From Chryseobacterium sp. SNU WT5 (GTDB taxonomy: Bacteria > Bacteroidota > Bacteroidia > Flavobacteriales > Weeksellaceae): a stretch of DNA of 64,000 nucleotides. The DNA is taken from assembly GCF_007362475.1 (NCBI RefSeq), contig NZ_CP041687.1:2170001-2234000 (forward strand), in the 5' to 3' direction. Below, one piece after another: positions 9,252-18,056 of the stretch (position 1 is its first letter; the number at the start of each line of letters is the position of its first letter). A model generated the notes under the pieces. It was not told the DNA's origin, ran no database searches, and saw only the letters and a program-made list of their open reading frames with translations. A program made the translations under genes and the position numbers.

Positions 9252-11090
9252 ATGAGCCTAATATCTAAAAGTGATTTGATTAAAGCGTCAGGATTGTCTA
9301 GACTGGGTTTTCTGAAAAATCCCGCTGCCATAGCACTCATGCGTTTTACGAAAATAGATAAAGTCAATCAGATGTATGATGCTCTGAAAGACAAGACAGG
9401 AAAAGATTTTTTCGATTCGTTTGTGCGGTATCGTGACCTAAAATATATTGTTTTTGAAGAAGATTTAGCAAGAATACCCAAAACGGGCCCTTTTATTTTG
9501 GTTTCTAATCATCCTCTTGGAGCGATTGATGGTATTTTAATGACTAAAATTCTCACGGAAATTCGACCTGATTTTAAAATCATGGGTAATTTTTTATTGG
9601 AGAAAATAGTTCCGATGAAACCTTACGTAATTTCTGTGAACCCTTTTGAGAACCGAAAAGAGTTGAAGAGTAGTTCTGCGGGAATGCGGGAAACATTGAA
9701 ACACTTAGAAAATGGAGGTTGCATTGGAATTTTTCCCGCGGGAGAAGTTTCTAATATGAACAATGAATTCCGGGAAATTCTCGATAAAGAGTGGCAAAAG
9801 CCAGCTTTGAAATTAATTAAAATGGCAAAAGTTCCTGTTGTTCCCATGTACTTCCACGCGCAGAACAGTCGGCTTTTTTATCAACTTGCAAAACTTCATC
9901 CCGACTTACAAACGATTTTATTACCATCTGAAATGATGAATAAGCGCGAAAAACCGATTCGAGTCCGTATTGGTAAGCCCATTTCGGTAAAGGTTTTGGA
10001 GGATCATGATTCTGTGGAAGAGATGGGTGAATTCCTACAGAAGAAAATCTACCTTTTAAAGTCTTACTATGAAAAGCGAAAGTCCTTGGCTGACCGCTTA
10101 AATATCCCAAATTTGAAATTAAATTTCCCTTTAATGAAGGAAGAAAATGTGGTGCAAAACATCATTGATGAAACTCCACAGGAAGATATTATTAAAGAGA
10201 TTGATGAATTATATAAAAAAGACAAAATGCTTTTCCGAAACGGAATATATGAAGTTTTTTTCTCTTCTTATAATGAGATTCCTTCCATCATGCGGGAAAT
10301 TGGTAGGCAGCGGGAGTTAACTTTTAGAAAAATAGGAGAAGGGAGTAATTTACCTTTTGATCTAGACGAATATGATGAGCATTATCACCATCTTTTCCTT
10401 TGGGATAATAAAGAACGAAAATTAGCAGGTGCTTATCGGATGGCTTTAGGAAACGAAGTGATGAAGAAACATGGTATTGATGGTTTCTATACAAGTTCAC
10501 TTTTCGAATTTGATCCTGAGCTTCGCCCTTTCTTTCGCAAAGTGATCGAAATGGGACGGGCGTATATCTCTTCCGAATATCAGCAGAAGCCATTGCCTTT
10601 ATTTCTTTTATGGCGCGGGATCGTGCATGTTTGTTTAAGGAACCCTGAACATAAATTCTTGATGGGTGGCGTAAGTATTTCAGATAAGTTCTCGGAGTTT
10701 TCGAAGTCTTTAATGATCGAATTTATGCGGTCACATTATTATGATTCAGCAGTTGCACAATATATACACCCTAAACATGAGTTTAAGGTAAAATTAAAAG
10801 ACCGGGACAAGCACTTGTTTTTTGATGAGGTCGAGGCGGATTTAAATAAACTGGATAAAATCATCGATGATCTCGAACCAGAAATGCGCTTGCCTGTGTT
10901 AATTAAAAAATATATCAAGCAAAATGCAAAGGTCATCTCTTTCAACGTAGATCCAAGCTTTAATGACGCTATTGATGGCTTAATGTACATTCGAATTAGT
11001 GAATTGCCAGAGAGTACTATCAAGCCTGTTTTGGAAGAAATGAGTGAGCAAATACAGCGCGAAGAAAATAATAGCGTTGATAATCAATAA
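9252..11090 (+). CDS. Bifunctional PlsC-GNAT acyltransferase, OlsF/GlsA-GlsB type (aminolipid synthesis)
   Basis: A 612-residue fusion. Residues 1 to about 290 form a lysophospholipid-acyltransferase (PlsC) domain with NHPLGAIDG at 86-94 (an H-x5-D spacing instead of the common H-x4-D) and IFPAGEVS. Residues about 340-560 form a GNAT-like OlsB domain with GAYRMALG, GFYTSSLFEFD and EMGRAYI. This order matches OlsF, in which the GNAT half N-acylates ornithine (or glycine in related GlsB) and the PlsC half adds the second fatty acid. Product is therefore an ornithine or glycine lipid of the outer membrane; which one cannot be told. I use ATG 9252 instead of the in-frame TTG at 9246, which would abut the preceding stop. 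Confidence 0.85.
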   Translation: MSLISKSDLIKASGLSRLGFLKNPAAIALMRFTKIDKVNQMYDALKDKTGKDFFDSFVRYRDLKYIVFEEDLARIPKTGPFILVSNHPLGAIDGILMTKILTEIRPDFKIMGNFLLEKIVPMKPYVISVNPFENRKELKSSSAGMRETLKHLENGGCIGIFPAGEVSNMNNEFREILDKEWQKPALKLIKMAKVPVVPMYFHAQNSRLFYQLAKLHPDLQTILLPSEMMNKREKPIRVRIGKPISVKVLEDHDSVEEMGEFLQKKIYLLKSYYEKRKSLADRLNIPNLKLNFPLMKEENVVQNIIDETPQEDIIKEIDELYKKDKMLFRNGIYEVFFSSYNEIPSIMREIGRQRELTFRKIGEGSNLPFDLDEYDEHYHHLFLWDNKERKLAGAYRMALGNEVMKKHGIDGFYTSSLFEFDPELRPFFRKVIEMGRAYISSEYQQKPLPLFLLWRGIVHVCLRNPEHKFLMGGVSISDKFSEFSKSLMIEFMRSHYYDSAVAQYIHPKHEFKVKLKDRDKHLFFDEVEADLNKLDKIIDDLEPEMRLPVLIKKYIKQNAKVISFNVDPSFNDAIDGLMYIRISELPESTIKPVLEEMSEQIQREENNSVDNQ

Positions 11091-11126
11091 TATTAGGTTT
11101 TTTTATTAAAATATCTCATTAATGAT

Positions 11127-11157
11127 TTGTGAGTTTAGGATAAAGTTATTACTTTTG
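11127..11157 (+). promoter_or_regulatory. Two-box Bacteroidota promoter of tRNA-Phe
   Basis: TTG at 11127-11129, a 20-base spacer, then TACTTTTG at 11150-11157. This matches TTG-N17-23-TAnnTTTG. The mature tRNA begins 20 bases after the -7 box. Confidence 0.75.
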
Positions 11158-11176
11158 CACCACTCAATTAACGAAA

Positions 11177-11249
11177 GGTCTCTTAGCTCAGTTGGTAGAG
11201 CAATGGATTGAAAATCCATGTGTCCCTGGTTCGATTCCTGGAGAGACCA
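11177..11249 (+). tRNA. tRNA-Phe (GAA)
   Basis: A 73-base cloverleaf. The acceptor arm GGTCTCT pairs with AGAGACC, the D arm is GCTCAGTTGGTAGAGC, and the anticodon stem ATGGA/TCCAT encloses the loop TTGAAAA with anticodon GAA. The T arm CCTGG/CCTGG-type stem carries TTCGATT. The discriminator base is A and the CCA end is not encoded. It has its own promoter and terminator and appears to be a single-gene unit. Confidence 0.97.
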
Positions 11250-11260
11250 CTTTAATTTAA

Positions 11261-11293
11261 TCACTTACTTTATTTAGTAGGTGATTTTTTTTT
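11261..11293 (+). terminator. Rho-independent terminator after tRNA-Phe
   Basis: A 9-base stem TCACTTACT/AGTAGGTGA (one G-T pair) with a 6-base loop, followed by nine T residues, begins 11 bases after the tRNA. Confidence 0.85.
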
Positions 11294-11341
11294 AGATTAG
11301 ATTTGAGTTTAGAACAAATGGTGATATAATTTTTTTCACAA

Positions 11342-12214
11342 ATGACAATAAAGATCATTCTTACGGACCTGTACGAGTTCTTACGCAGACCTAACGATGA
11401 GCAAATAAAACTCAACTTTAAAAATAAATTTCAATTTATTCTAATTTTATTAGGCTTTGAAATCGCGATATCATTGGCTGTTATTTTTCCATTGATGTAT
11501 TTGATTAATGAAATTACGCCTATAAAGCAAGATCGCTTCGACTATGCAGATACTTTTTTTAATTCAATATTATATTGGGTTCTTATCGTTCCTGTCATTG
11601 AAGAAATCATGTTCCGGTATTTTATGAGATTTACCAAGACGAAAAGCATTCTTTTTACGAGAAAAGAGTGGGATAAGATATTTCCGTTTTTGGTTTATAT
11701 TCCTGTAATCTGCTTTGGTTTAGTCCATATCAGTAACTTTACAAACGATAGTACTTTATTCTATATTTTATCTCCATTACTGGTTATTTCACAGCTTACA
11801 GGTGGTTTAATCATTTCATTTATTCGGGTGAGATTAAATTTTTTGTCTGGCGTAATATACCATTGGTCCTGGAACTTTTTATTTGTGATCGCTCTACCAG
11901 TGGTATTAAGTGTTTTTATGCAGTCGTACACTGAAAAAACATCGGAGTATCAGATTTCAATCGATGAAAAGCATTTTTTCGATAAAGAAAAAGATCAGGT
12001 TTTCAAAATTGACAGTACTCAAAATAGGCTGAATGTGATACATTTAGAACAGTATTCAATGCAACATTTACTTGATTCCTTATACTCAAAGAACAAATAT
12101 TACGTGGACGATGTCTTGATTAATCTTGATTTTAAATCAAACAAAGGTTTGAATAAAGAAGCGTTCTTAGAGGTTTTAAAGAAAGAGTACGAAATCAAGG
12201 ATCACTTTGAGTAA
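11342..12214 (+). CDS. CPBP family intramembrane metalloprotease
   Basis: A 290-residue protein with about five hydrophobic segments between residues 33 and 205. The CPBP (CaaX protease and bacteriocin-processing) motifs are in order: EExxxR at 87-92 (EEIMFR), FGLVH near residue 120, and HWSWN near 179, supplying the glutamates and histidines expected of a membrane-embedded metal site. The C-terminal 90 residues are hydrophilic and look like an extra soluble tail. Substrate is unknown. It faces a convergent gene with which it seems to share a terminator hairpin at 12233-12256. Confidence 0.85.
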   Translation: MTIKIILTDLYEFLRRPNDEQIKLNFKNKFQFILILLGFEIAISLAVIFPLMYLINEITPIKQDRFDYADTFFNSILYWVLIVPVIEEIMFRYFMRFTKTKSILFTRKEWDKIFPFLVYIPVICFGLVHISNFTNDSTLFYILSPLLVISQLTGGLIISFIRVRLNFLSGVIYHWSWNFLFVIALPVVLSVFMQSYTEKTSEYQISIDEKHFFDKEKDQVFKIDSTQNRLNVIHLEQYSMQHLLDSLYSKNKYYVDDVLINLDFKSNKGLNKEAFLEVLKKEYEIKDHFE

Positions 12215-12232
12215 TTTTGTAGAAATTTTAAT

Positions 12233-12256
12233 TAGTATTATTCTTTTGTAATACTA
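12233..12256. terminator. Shared hairpin between convergent genes
   Basis: A perfect 8-base stem TAGTATTA/TAATACTA with an 8-base loop lies between the two convergent stop codons. It is AT-rich, with only a weak T-rich run on either side, so its strength as a terminator is uncertain. Confidence 0.45.
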
Positions 12257-12268
12257 TGATTTTAATCT

Positions 12269-12637
12269 TTATTTCAACTGACTCTTAATCCGCTCAATCA
12301 ACATCGTGATGATTCTTTTGTTATAATCCTTGCTTTCCAAACTGTATCTTTCTAATTCTTCTTGGTTAAACATTCCAATGGTCATTCCGATCATGGTGTT
12401 TTTTAGAACACTATCTTTTTGAAGACTTTGTTCGATAAATACCTTTTTCTTTTCTGGTTTCAGGGTAACGGCATCAACTTTTTGTCTTTCGGCGTACGTT
12501 TTAAACAAAGCTAAATAAAGTTCGTTTTGTAATTTTAAAACAGGTCTTAAAGTTTGGTTTTGAAATCTTTCTATTTCAGAATTGCTTTCTGAAATAGGTA
12601 TTTCCAACGGTTCTCTTAATTCTAATTTGCTACTCAT
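12269..12637 (-). CDS. Conserved hypothetical protein, 122 residues
   Basis: A charged, mostly helical protein with no signal peptide and no membrane segment. It opens with LELREPLEIPI, has a central helix with many Gln and Lys residues (TLRPVLKLQNELYLALFKTYAERQ region) and ends in a Lys/Arg-rich helix. I do not recognise a functional domain. Similar small proteins are known to me from flavobacteria as hypothetical proteins, so I take it as a real gene. It is convergent with the CPBP protease and stands alone on its strand. Confidence 0.65.
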   Translation of the reverse strand: MSSKLELREPLEIPISESNSEIERFQNQTLRPVLKLQNELYLALFKTYAERQKVDAVTLKPEKKKVFIEQSLQKDSVLKNTMIGMTIGMFNQEELERYSLESKDYNKRIITMLIERIKSQLK

Positions 12638-12780
12638 GCAGGTTTTTATAATTAGGTTGATTTCTTCTTTGAGGAACGAAAATTAGGTAATGGTCATCAT
12701 ACCGTAACTTAATCGGGAATGAATTGCCTCTTTTAGATATAATTATAGAATGATTTATAAGTTTCTTTAAAAACGAAAAG

Positions 12781-12802
12781 CCCTCTAAGAAAACTTAGAG
12801 GG
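12781..12802 (-). terminator. Terminator after the 518-residue T9SS protein
   Basis: A perfect 9-base stem CCCTCTAAG/CTTAGAGGG with an AAAA loop. On the minus strand it is followed by a T-rich stretch (CTTTTCGTTTTT) and lies 22 bases past the stop codon of the minus-strand gene at 12824. Confidence 0.85.
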
Positions 12803-12823
12803 CCCTTTTAATATTATTAATAC

Positions 12824-14380
12824 TTATTTCTTAATGAATTTTACTGTTTTAGAATCTGAAGACCCATTTAGTTTCAACAAATAAATTCCCGCAGCAAGTT
12901 TTCCTACAGAAGTCGATTTTTGCTGTTTAAGGTTATCTTGCTGTACCATTTGTCCATTGATACTGTAAATTTGATACCCGTTGAAAGAAGATAGATCTCC
13001 TTTCATATTAAGTTGATCTTGTACAGGATTTGGATTGATCGATATTGAGTGTGCGTTACTGCCTGATTCATCGGTAGCCATATTTCCTAAAGATTTCACA
13101 CTTAAGTCAAATTTGCCTTCTGCAAAGTCGATTAGGCTTCTGTTTCCAACATTAATATAATACATAGTTCCTACCTGACTTACAAAAGTTCCTGTTTCCG
13201 TACCTTGATATCCGGTTTCATCAACACTTACTACACATGAAGTTGCAGCGCAGGTACCTTCTTTTACAACAATCATGGGATCCCAAAATTCTGTCGCTTT
13301 AACTTTAACTTCTATTTTTTCTCCAGTACCCAAAAACGAATACCATACTCCATCATTGGCTACTTCTATTCCGTCGCAAGAAACATAACCTCCATTATTG
13401 CTTGAATAAGTTGCATCTACAGCTTTGATAAGCGGCAAAGTTGTGATTGCTTCTGCCGTAGAGCAGTTGTCATTTGCCACTGCAGCTCCTGTTGTAAACG
13501 AACTCGTGCTACATCCTGTAGCTTCACCATTGCTATTTGAAGGATTAATAGTAACATAATAAGTAGTTTCAGGATCTAATCCTTCTGCAAAGAAATAATC
13601 CAAATAAGTCCCATTATCATAATGATTCGTAATATCATTACCGCCGGGTGTAGTTCCTACAGTTACAAAATATTTTGTAGCACCCGCTGATGAATTGTAA
13701 TCTATTTTAGGTAAAAATTCCACATTCGTCGCACCGTTCGCAGGTGATGTTACTGTCGTACATTGTGGGGCAACTGCTGGTGCTGTAAGACCTAAAAGTG
13801 TCACATTAGGCAGATAGCTATACGATGCTTTTGAAGTGCCTGCTGCTATGTTAGTAGGATCTATAACACTTCCTCCGAAAAGGTAATACGCCTGTATAGT
13901 GCTTAATGCAGGAGCTGAAGTACTTGAGAATTTATCCGAAGAACTTCCATAGTTTGGTGCTATTTCATTCACTGCTATAACAAGGTTATCAACATTATTG
14001 TAGGTGAATGAATCACTGAAATTAATTGTGGTAACTCCGGCCGAAAAAGTAAGGGTACCATCAAAAACTTTGGTCATACCTGATGTAGGAAGATAGTCAG
14101 TACTGTTGGAGAACACGCTTTTTGCAGTATGTCCCAACCAAACCTGTATTTTATTGGTGTTGTTAAACATCGCTGTAGAACTGCTTGACTTGTAGCGAAG
14201 ACCTGTAATTGCACCAGAAGCTCCGATCGCACTTTTCAAATAAATACTCTGCGAATAGGAATAACTATATGATCCTGTAAATGGTGCAGATCCGAAAGTT
14301 GTTCCGTTTCCAATGGTAATTTGCGCATTAATTACTAACGATGCGAAGATCGTTAGTAATAATAATAGATTTTTTTTCAT
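12824..14380 (-). CDS. Secreted T9SS type A sorting domain protein with fibronectin III-like domain
   Basis: A 518-residue exported protein. Residues 1-19 are a signal peptide (Lys-rich start, Leu-rich core, ending in NAQ). A beta-rich N-terminal region spans about 20-200. A fibronectin type III-like domain covers about 205-297, with the recurring TSPANGATNV and GLDPETTYYVTI signatures. A second beta-sandwich runs over about 300-430. The last 75 residues (SINPNPVQDQLN to VKFIKK) are a type A T9SS sorting domain. It starts 9 bases after the stop of the M36 protease, so the two are probably one transcript. No enzyme domain is recognised; binding or adhesion is likely. Confidence 0.85.
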   Translation of the reverse strand: MKKNLLLLLTIFASLVINAQITIGNGTTFGSAPFTGSYSYSYSQSIYLKSAIGASGAITGLRYKSSSSTAMFNNTNKIQVWLGHTAKSVFSNSTDYLPTSGMTKVFDGTLTFSAGVTTINFSDSFTYNNVDNLVIAVNEIAPNYGSSSDKFSSTSAPALSTIQAYYLFGGSVIDPTNIAAGTSKASYSYLPNVTLLGLTAPAVAPQCTTVTSPANGATNVEFLPKIDYNSSAGATKYFVTVGTTPGGNDITNHYDNGTYLDYFFAEGLDPETTYYVTINPSNSNGEATGCSTSSFTTGAAVANDNCSTAEAITTLPLIKAVDATYSSNNGGYVSCDGIEVANDGVWYSFLGTGEKIEVKVKATEFWDPMIVVKEGTCAATSCVVSVDETGYQGTETGTFVSQVGTMYYINVGNRSLIDFAEGKFDLSVKSLGNMATDESGSNAHSISINPNPVQDQLNMKGDLSSFNGYQIYSINGQMVQQDNLKQQKSTSVGKLAAGIYLLKLNGSSDSKTVKFIKK

Positions 14381-14389
14381 TTTGAGTGT

Positions 14390-16933
14390 TTAATTATTTA
14401 TGATAATTTTTTCATTTGCTTTAAAGTTTAATCCTTCGATATTTACGAGATAGACCCCTTTTGTTAAATTTCTTACATTAACAGGTTCTCCGTCTTTAAC
14501 ATAGGTTTTACTAACCAGTCCTCCGGACATGTTATAGATCGTTACCAAAAGTTTTTCTTTTACCGTACCATTTTTTATGTAGAACTCATCTGTAGCGGGA
14601 TTCGGGAAAAGGGTTAACTTACTATCCTCAAGTGACACATTTGTTGCAGATAATTCAGCTTTACATTTCGCTGGATAAGTAAAATCTTCGACCTGGTCGG
14701 TAATCAACTTTTTATTCCCTGCTGCCGCATTTACTCCAACTCCTCTTTTTGCGAACGCACCCCAGATAAGACATTCGTTTTGGCCAGCATTAGCTAGGGC
14801 GTCTGCTTGTATGATGGCATCACGACCCTCTATGAAACCAGGATTACATCCTTGTAATTTCAAAGCATCAACAACAAGTTGCAATGCTTTTGCGTTTCCA
14901 GCCGTTCTATTGTTAACAACGTCGGCTGCGTAACCATATTTGTCAATCATTTTCCATGTCATGTCCCATAAGATCGTAGCGTATACAAATCCCACACTAT
15001 GTACATCGATTTGGGTTACATTGTTGGTGTCTTGGTAGGACATCGCATTGGTATCTGCATAGGTATAATTATTAATAGCAAAGTCAGGGGAATATTTTGC
15101 CGGTCTAATTCCGCCACCAGTCGTTGCTTCGCCTGTCGCAAAAGTCCCAACTCCTCTCGCAACTTGTGCTGTAGCACCTGGTTGATACGTAAGCATCATT
15201 GCAAAATAATCAGACCATCCTTCTCCCATTTGTTCGGCAGAGGTAGATTTGCTTAAACAACCATATCCTGTTCCAGTCATTCTGTTGGAAATTCCGTGAC
15301 CATATTCATGGATTACGATACCGTTGTCGAGAGATCCATCCACATATTTATATTGGGTTTTATCATCTTCTAACTTAACAGTTACAGTTTGAGAGGTCAT
15401 CAATGATTTTAGGTAATCGCCATCGTCATTTTTAATCAAAATTGAAGGAATCGTAATTGTAGTATCTGTGCCACCCATTGGTCCAAATGTAGAACTTGCC
15501 AGTGGATTGTAAATGACAACTGCGGTCGCTCCAGCATCCTGCGCAGCTTTTACTTTCATGACAAAATTACAGCTGCCACGCTCTACAAGGGCAATATTTC
15601 CATTAATAGCAGCGCCGTTTGTAAGCGCAGTACATCCATCTACAGGTTGAGCCAGTTTTAAGGTTCCAGTTGCTGGTTGACTTTCTAGAGACGGACCAAA
15701 CGAAGCTAATTTGCTTGCAATATCTCTACTTACTCCAGCTACAGGTGAGGTGATGAAAATATTTTGAATTGATTTTGGACTCCAAAGGTACATCTGCATT
15801 CTAGGATATAAGATTGATGATCCTTCGTAACCTGGTCCAAAATTAGCGTTATCTAATCCTCCTCCATCTTGAGCTTCTGCTCTTACATAATCACCACCAG
15901 TTCCGCCTTTTCCCAAATTTGAATTTTGAAAGTTTTTTGCTGTTTCAGTAAATCCAAAACTATAAAAAACATCGTGCATCATGTTATTTACATAAAATAA
16001 ATTGGTGATCGCAGCATCTTTATAATTCTGTGCATTTTCATTAATATTTAGTGGATAATTAAACACTAAATTAGCAGCAAACGGCGAGTTTCCTGGTTCG
16101 TTTATACCCGAAGAATCATCGTAGGCATATACATTGTTTCCTTTAGTTGTATTGTAGGAATTGTCCCCATCATTATGCCACCCGATTGGCGAAGAAGTGG
16201 TCATCCACGGATCGCTGATCAAAGATCGAGGTCCGAAAGTGGGTGCTTCAAGTGGAAAAGCAAAAACGTTATAACTTGCGGTCGCAGCTGCTTGTTTTAG
16301 TTGAGTTGATGATTCTGTATTTTCGTTTTTTAAGTTAAGAGTATTAAGATTTGCATTGCCATGGTCAACTTCATCGTGACGGAAATTACAGGAAATAGTA
16401 GTTACTTCATCGTGAATGACAGATCCGGTATTGGCATCTACAATCGTCATTTTTTCAAGATCTCCGCTGTGGTAGCCCAATCTCCAGGACAAAACCAATT
16501 GACCGTCTAGTGGATAATAAACAAGATGACCATCAACCTTTTCATTATTGATGGTGTTTTTACCTTGTGTGATATTAATTGCATCATTTATATTAAGAGA
16601 AGGTTTTGAGTTATTTTGTTTCATTGCAGAAGATAATGGTGAAAAATTATCTTTTTCTGTAATAACTGCTCCGTCTCTCAATACTAAAACTGCGTCCGAA
16701 TACATAACAGGCACGCCGTTCATCTTTTGCTGAATATTGATAACTGTTGCTTTAAGAGAGGTGGACGGGTCAACATTATTAATTTCCCACTCATTGTAAG
16801 TATTGCTATTTGTTTTTAAGCTGGAGGTTTTTTGCGCCAAATACCCTTTGATAATCGAAGAGTAATCCTGTGCGTTTACCGTGTAAACTAGACCAGTCAA
16901 TACGAATAAAGCAATAGTCGTTATTTTTTTCAT
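14390..16933 (-). CDS. M36 (fungalysin) family metallopeptidase with PA domain and T9SS type A signal
   Basis: An 847-residue secreted protease. Order of parts: signal peptide 1-21, FTP/PepSY-type propeptide about 25-190, catalytic region from about 225, protease-associated (PA) domain inserted at about 415-515 (LVERGSCNF, AGATAVVIYN), then the zinc site HEYGH at 542-546 and GEGWSD with E571 as the third ligand. The C terminus (LFPNPATDEFYIKNG to IIINN) is a T9SS type A sorting domain of about 75 residues. It is expected to be exported, to mature by propeptide removal, and to degrade extracellular protein. It is upstream of, and nearly abuts, the 518-residue secreted protein. Confidence 0.93.
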   Translation of the reverse strand: MKKITTIALFVLTGLVYTVNAQDYSSIIKGYLAQKTSSLKTNSNTYNEWEINNVDPSTSLKATVINIQQKMNGVPVMYSDAVLVLRDGAVITEKDNFSPLSSAMKQNNSKPSLNINDAINITQGKNTINNEKVDGHLVYYPLDGQLVLSWRLGYHSGDLEKMTIVDANTGSVIHDEVTTISCNFRHDEVDHGNANLNTLNLKNENTESSTQLKQAAATASYNVFAFPLEAPTFGPRSLISDPWMTTSSPIGWHNDGDNSYNTTKGNNVYAYDDSSGINEPGNSPFAANLVFNYPLNINENAQNYKDAAITNLFYVNNMMHDVFYSFGFTETAKNFQNSNLGKGGTGGDYVRAEAQDGGGLDNANFGPGYEGSSILYPRMQMYLWSPKSIQNIFITSPVAGVSRDIASKLASFGPSLESQPATGTLKLAQPVDGCTALTNGAAINGNIALVERGSCNFVMKVKAAQDAGATAVVIYNPLASSTFGPMGGTDTTITIPSILIKNDDGDYLKSLMTSQTVTVKLEDDKTQYKYVDGSLDNGIVIHEYGHGISNRMTGTGYGCLSKSTSAEQMGEGWSDYFAMMLTYQPGATAQVARGVGTFATGEATTGGGIRPAKYSPDFAINNYTYADTNAMSYQDTNNVTQIDVHSVGFVYATILWDMTWKMIDKYGYAADVVNNRTAGNAKALQLVVDALKLQGCNPGFIEGRDAIIQADALANAGQNECLIWGAFAKRGVGVNAAAGNKKLITDQVEDFTYPAKCKAELSATNVSLEDSKLTLFPNPATDEFYIKNGTVKEKLLVTIYNMSGGLVSKTYVKDGEPVNVRNLTKGVYLVNIEGLNFKANEKIIINN

Positions 16934-17379
16934 CTATTAAATTTTTGCCAAAAGTATACAAAATATTCTTAATATTTGATAGTTATTTAATATTTACGTA
17001 ATGTTTTTGCCAGATTTATTCGTACTTGATACTTTCGTCTTAAGGTAAAAAAAGTATGAAGATGTCTATAATTGCTATGTGTTCAATATATTTTATACCT
17101 AATTATTGAATATTATGAGAATAATTCATTTTTAGTACGTTTCAAGCCTTCGGTTTTTGAGGTAATATTCTTTAAGAAACTTTTGTAAATGTTAAATATG
17201 CAATTCAGCTTTTGCATTTTTTTTCTTAAGAAAGGAAGAGATTGATTTTTTAACAGTCGCACTAAAACACCCATCAAAGATTCAGTTTTAAATAATAAAT
17301 TTTTAAAAGGTGAAAAATATTTGCCTGAAATTTGATAGGTTTTAAATCCGATAGAAATTTTAATTTAAAATATAGTACT
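16934..17379. other. Intergenic region, divergent, 446 bases
   Basis: It lies between the start codons of the M36 protease (minus) and the DUF421 protein (plus). AT-rich. I find no open frame with a plausible start, no tRNA and no clean TAnnTTTG box close to either gene. A weak ATACTTT/AAAGTAT inverted repeat near 17028-17054 is the only structure noted. Confidence 0.5.
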
Positions 17380-17958
17380 ATGGTTGAGGCCAGCGAATAC
17401 ACGTTTGATTTTTGGAAAATGTTATTTGGAGATTTCACAATCCTCATTTACCTGGAAATTATTCTTCGAGTCGTTATCATTATGGTTTATACCATTTTTA
17501 TGATCAGATGGATTGGTAAGCGGGTAGTAGGTGGTTTGGGTAGTGCTGATGTTTTATTGATAGTTGCGATGGGAAGTGCAGTTGGTGATGCCATGTTTTA
17601 TCCTGATATCCCACTCTCTATCCCCATAACAGTGATTACATTAATTGCAGCCTTTCAGAAGTTATATGTTTACGTAGGGATAAAATACGAATCTATACGA
17701 AAGGTAACGGACCCCAAAGTCATGAAATTGGTGGAAAATGGAAAATTATTAAAACAGAATTTCACAGAAGATGACATTGATGAAAATGAAGTTTATATGC
17801 TTTTAAGACAACAAGGAATAAAGTTTCTATCAGAAGTTGAACACGCATATTATGAGCAATCTGGTGTATTGAGTGTCTATAAATTTGAAAATCCAGTTTT
17901 AGAAAATTCTATTTTACCGGAACATCTCGAGAGCTTGAAAAGTAAAGAGAGAAAATGA
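17380..17958 (+). CDS. DUF421 (YetF-like) membrane protein
   Basis: A 192-residue protein with three hydrophobic segments in the first 95 residues (LEIILRVVIIMVYTIFMI, then a GSADVLLIVAMGSAVGDAM segment, then IPITVITLIAAF), followed by a soluble C-terminal domain of about 95 residues. The R-x-x-G-K-R motif after the first helix and the SADVLL/GSAVGD motif identify the DUF421/YetF family, whose function is unknown. The start is set at ATG 17380; an in-frame TTG at 17332 would add 16 hydrophilic residues ahead of the family's normal beginning. Confidence 0.8.
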   Translation: MVEASEYTFDFWKMLFGDFTILIYLEIILRVVIIMVYTIFMIRWIGKRVVGGLGSADVLLIVAMGSAVGDAMFYPDIPLSIPITVITLIAAFQKLYVYVGIKYESIRKVTDPKVMKLVENGKLLKQNFTEDDIDENEVYMLLRQQGIKFLSEVEHAYYEQSGVLSVYKFENPVLENSILPEHLESLKSKERK

Positions 17959-18056
17959 CCTAAGTAGTAGCTAACTTTATTATTATTTTAAGATATAGTA
18001 TATACCGTACGCTTTTATCTATTTTAATCTGATTGGTTTGTTCTGTTTACAAGAGA

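Noticed and set aside
9623-11023. Several minus-strand frames of 74-97 residues
   Set aside because: All lie inside the strongly supported PlsC-GNAT gene. They have no promoter, ribosome site or family features.
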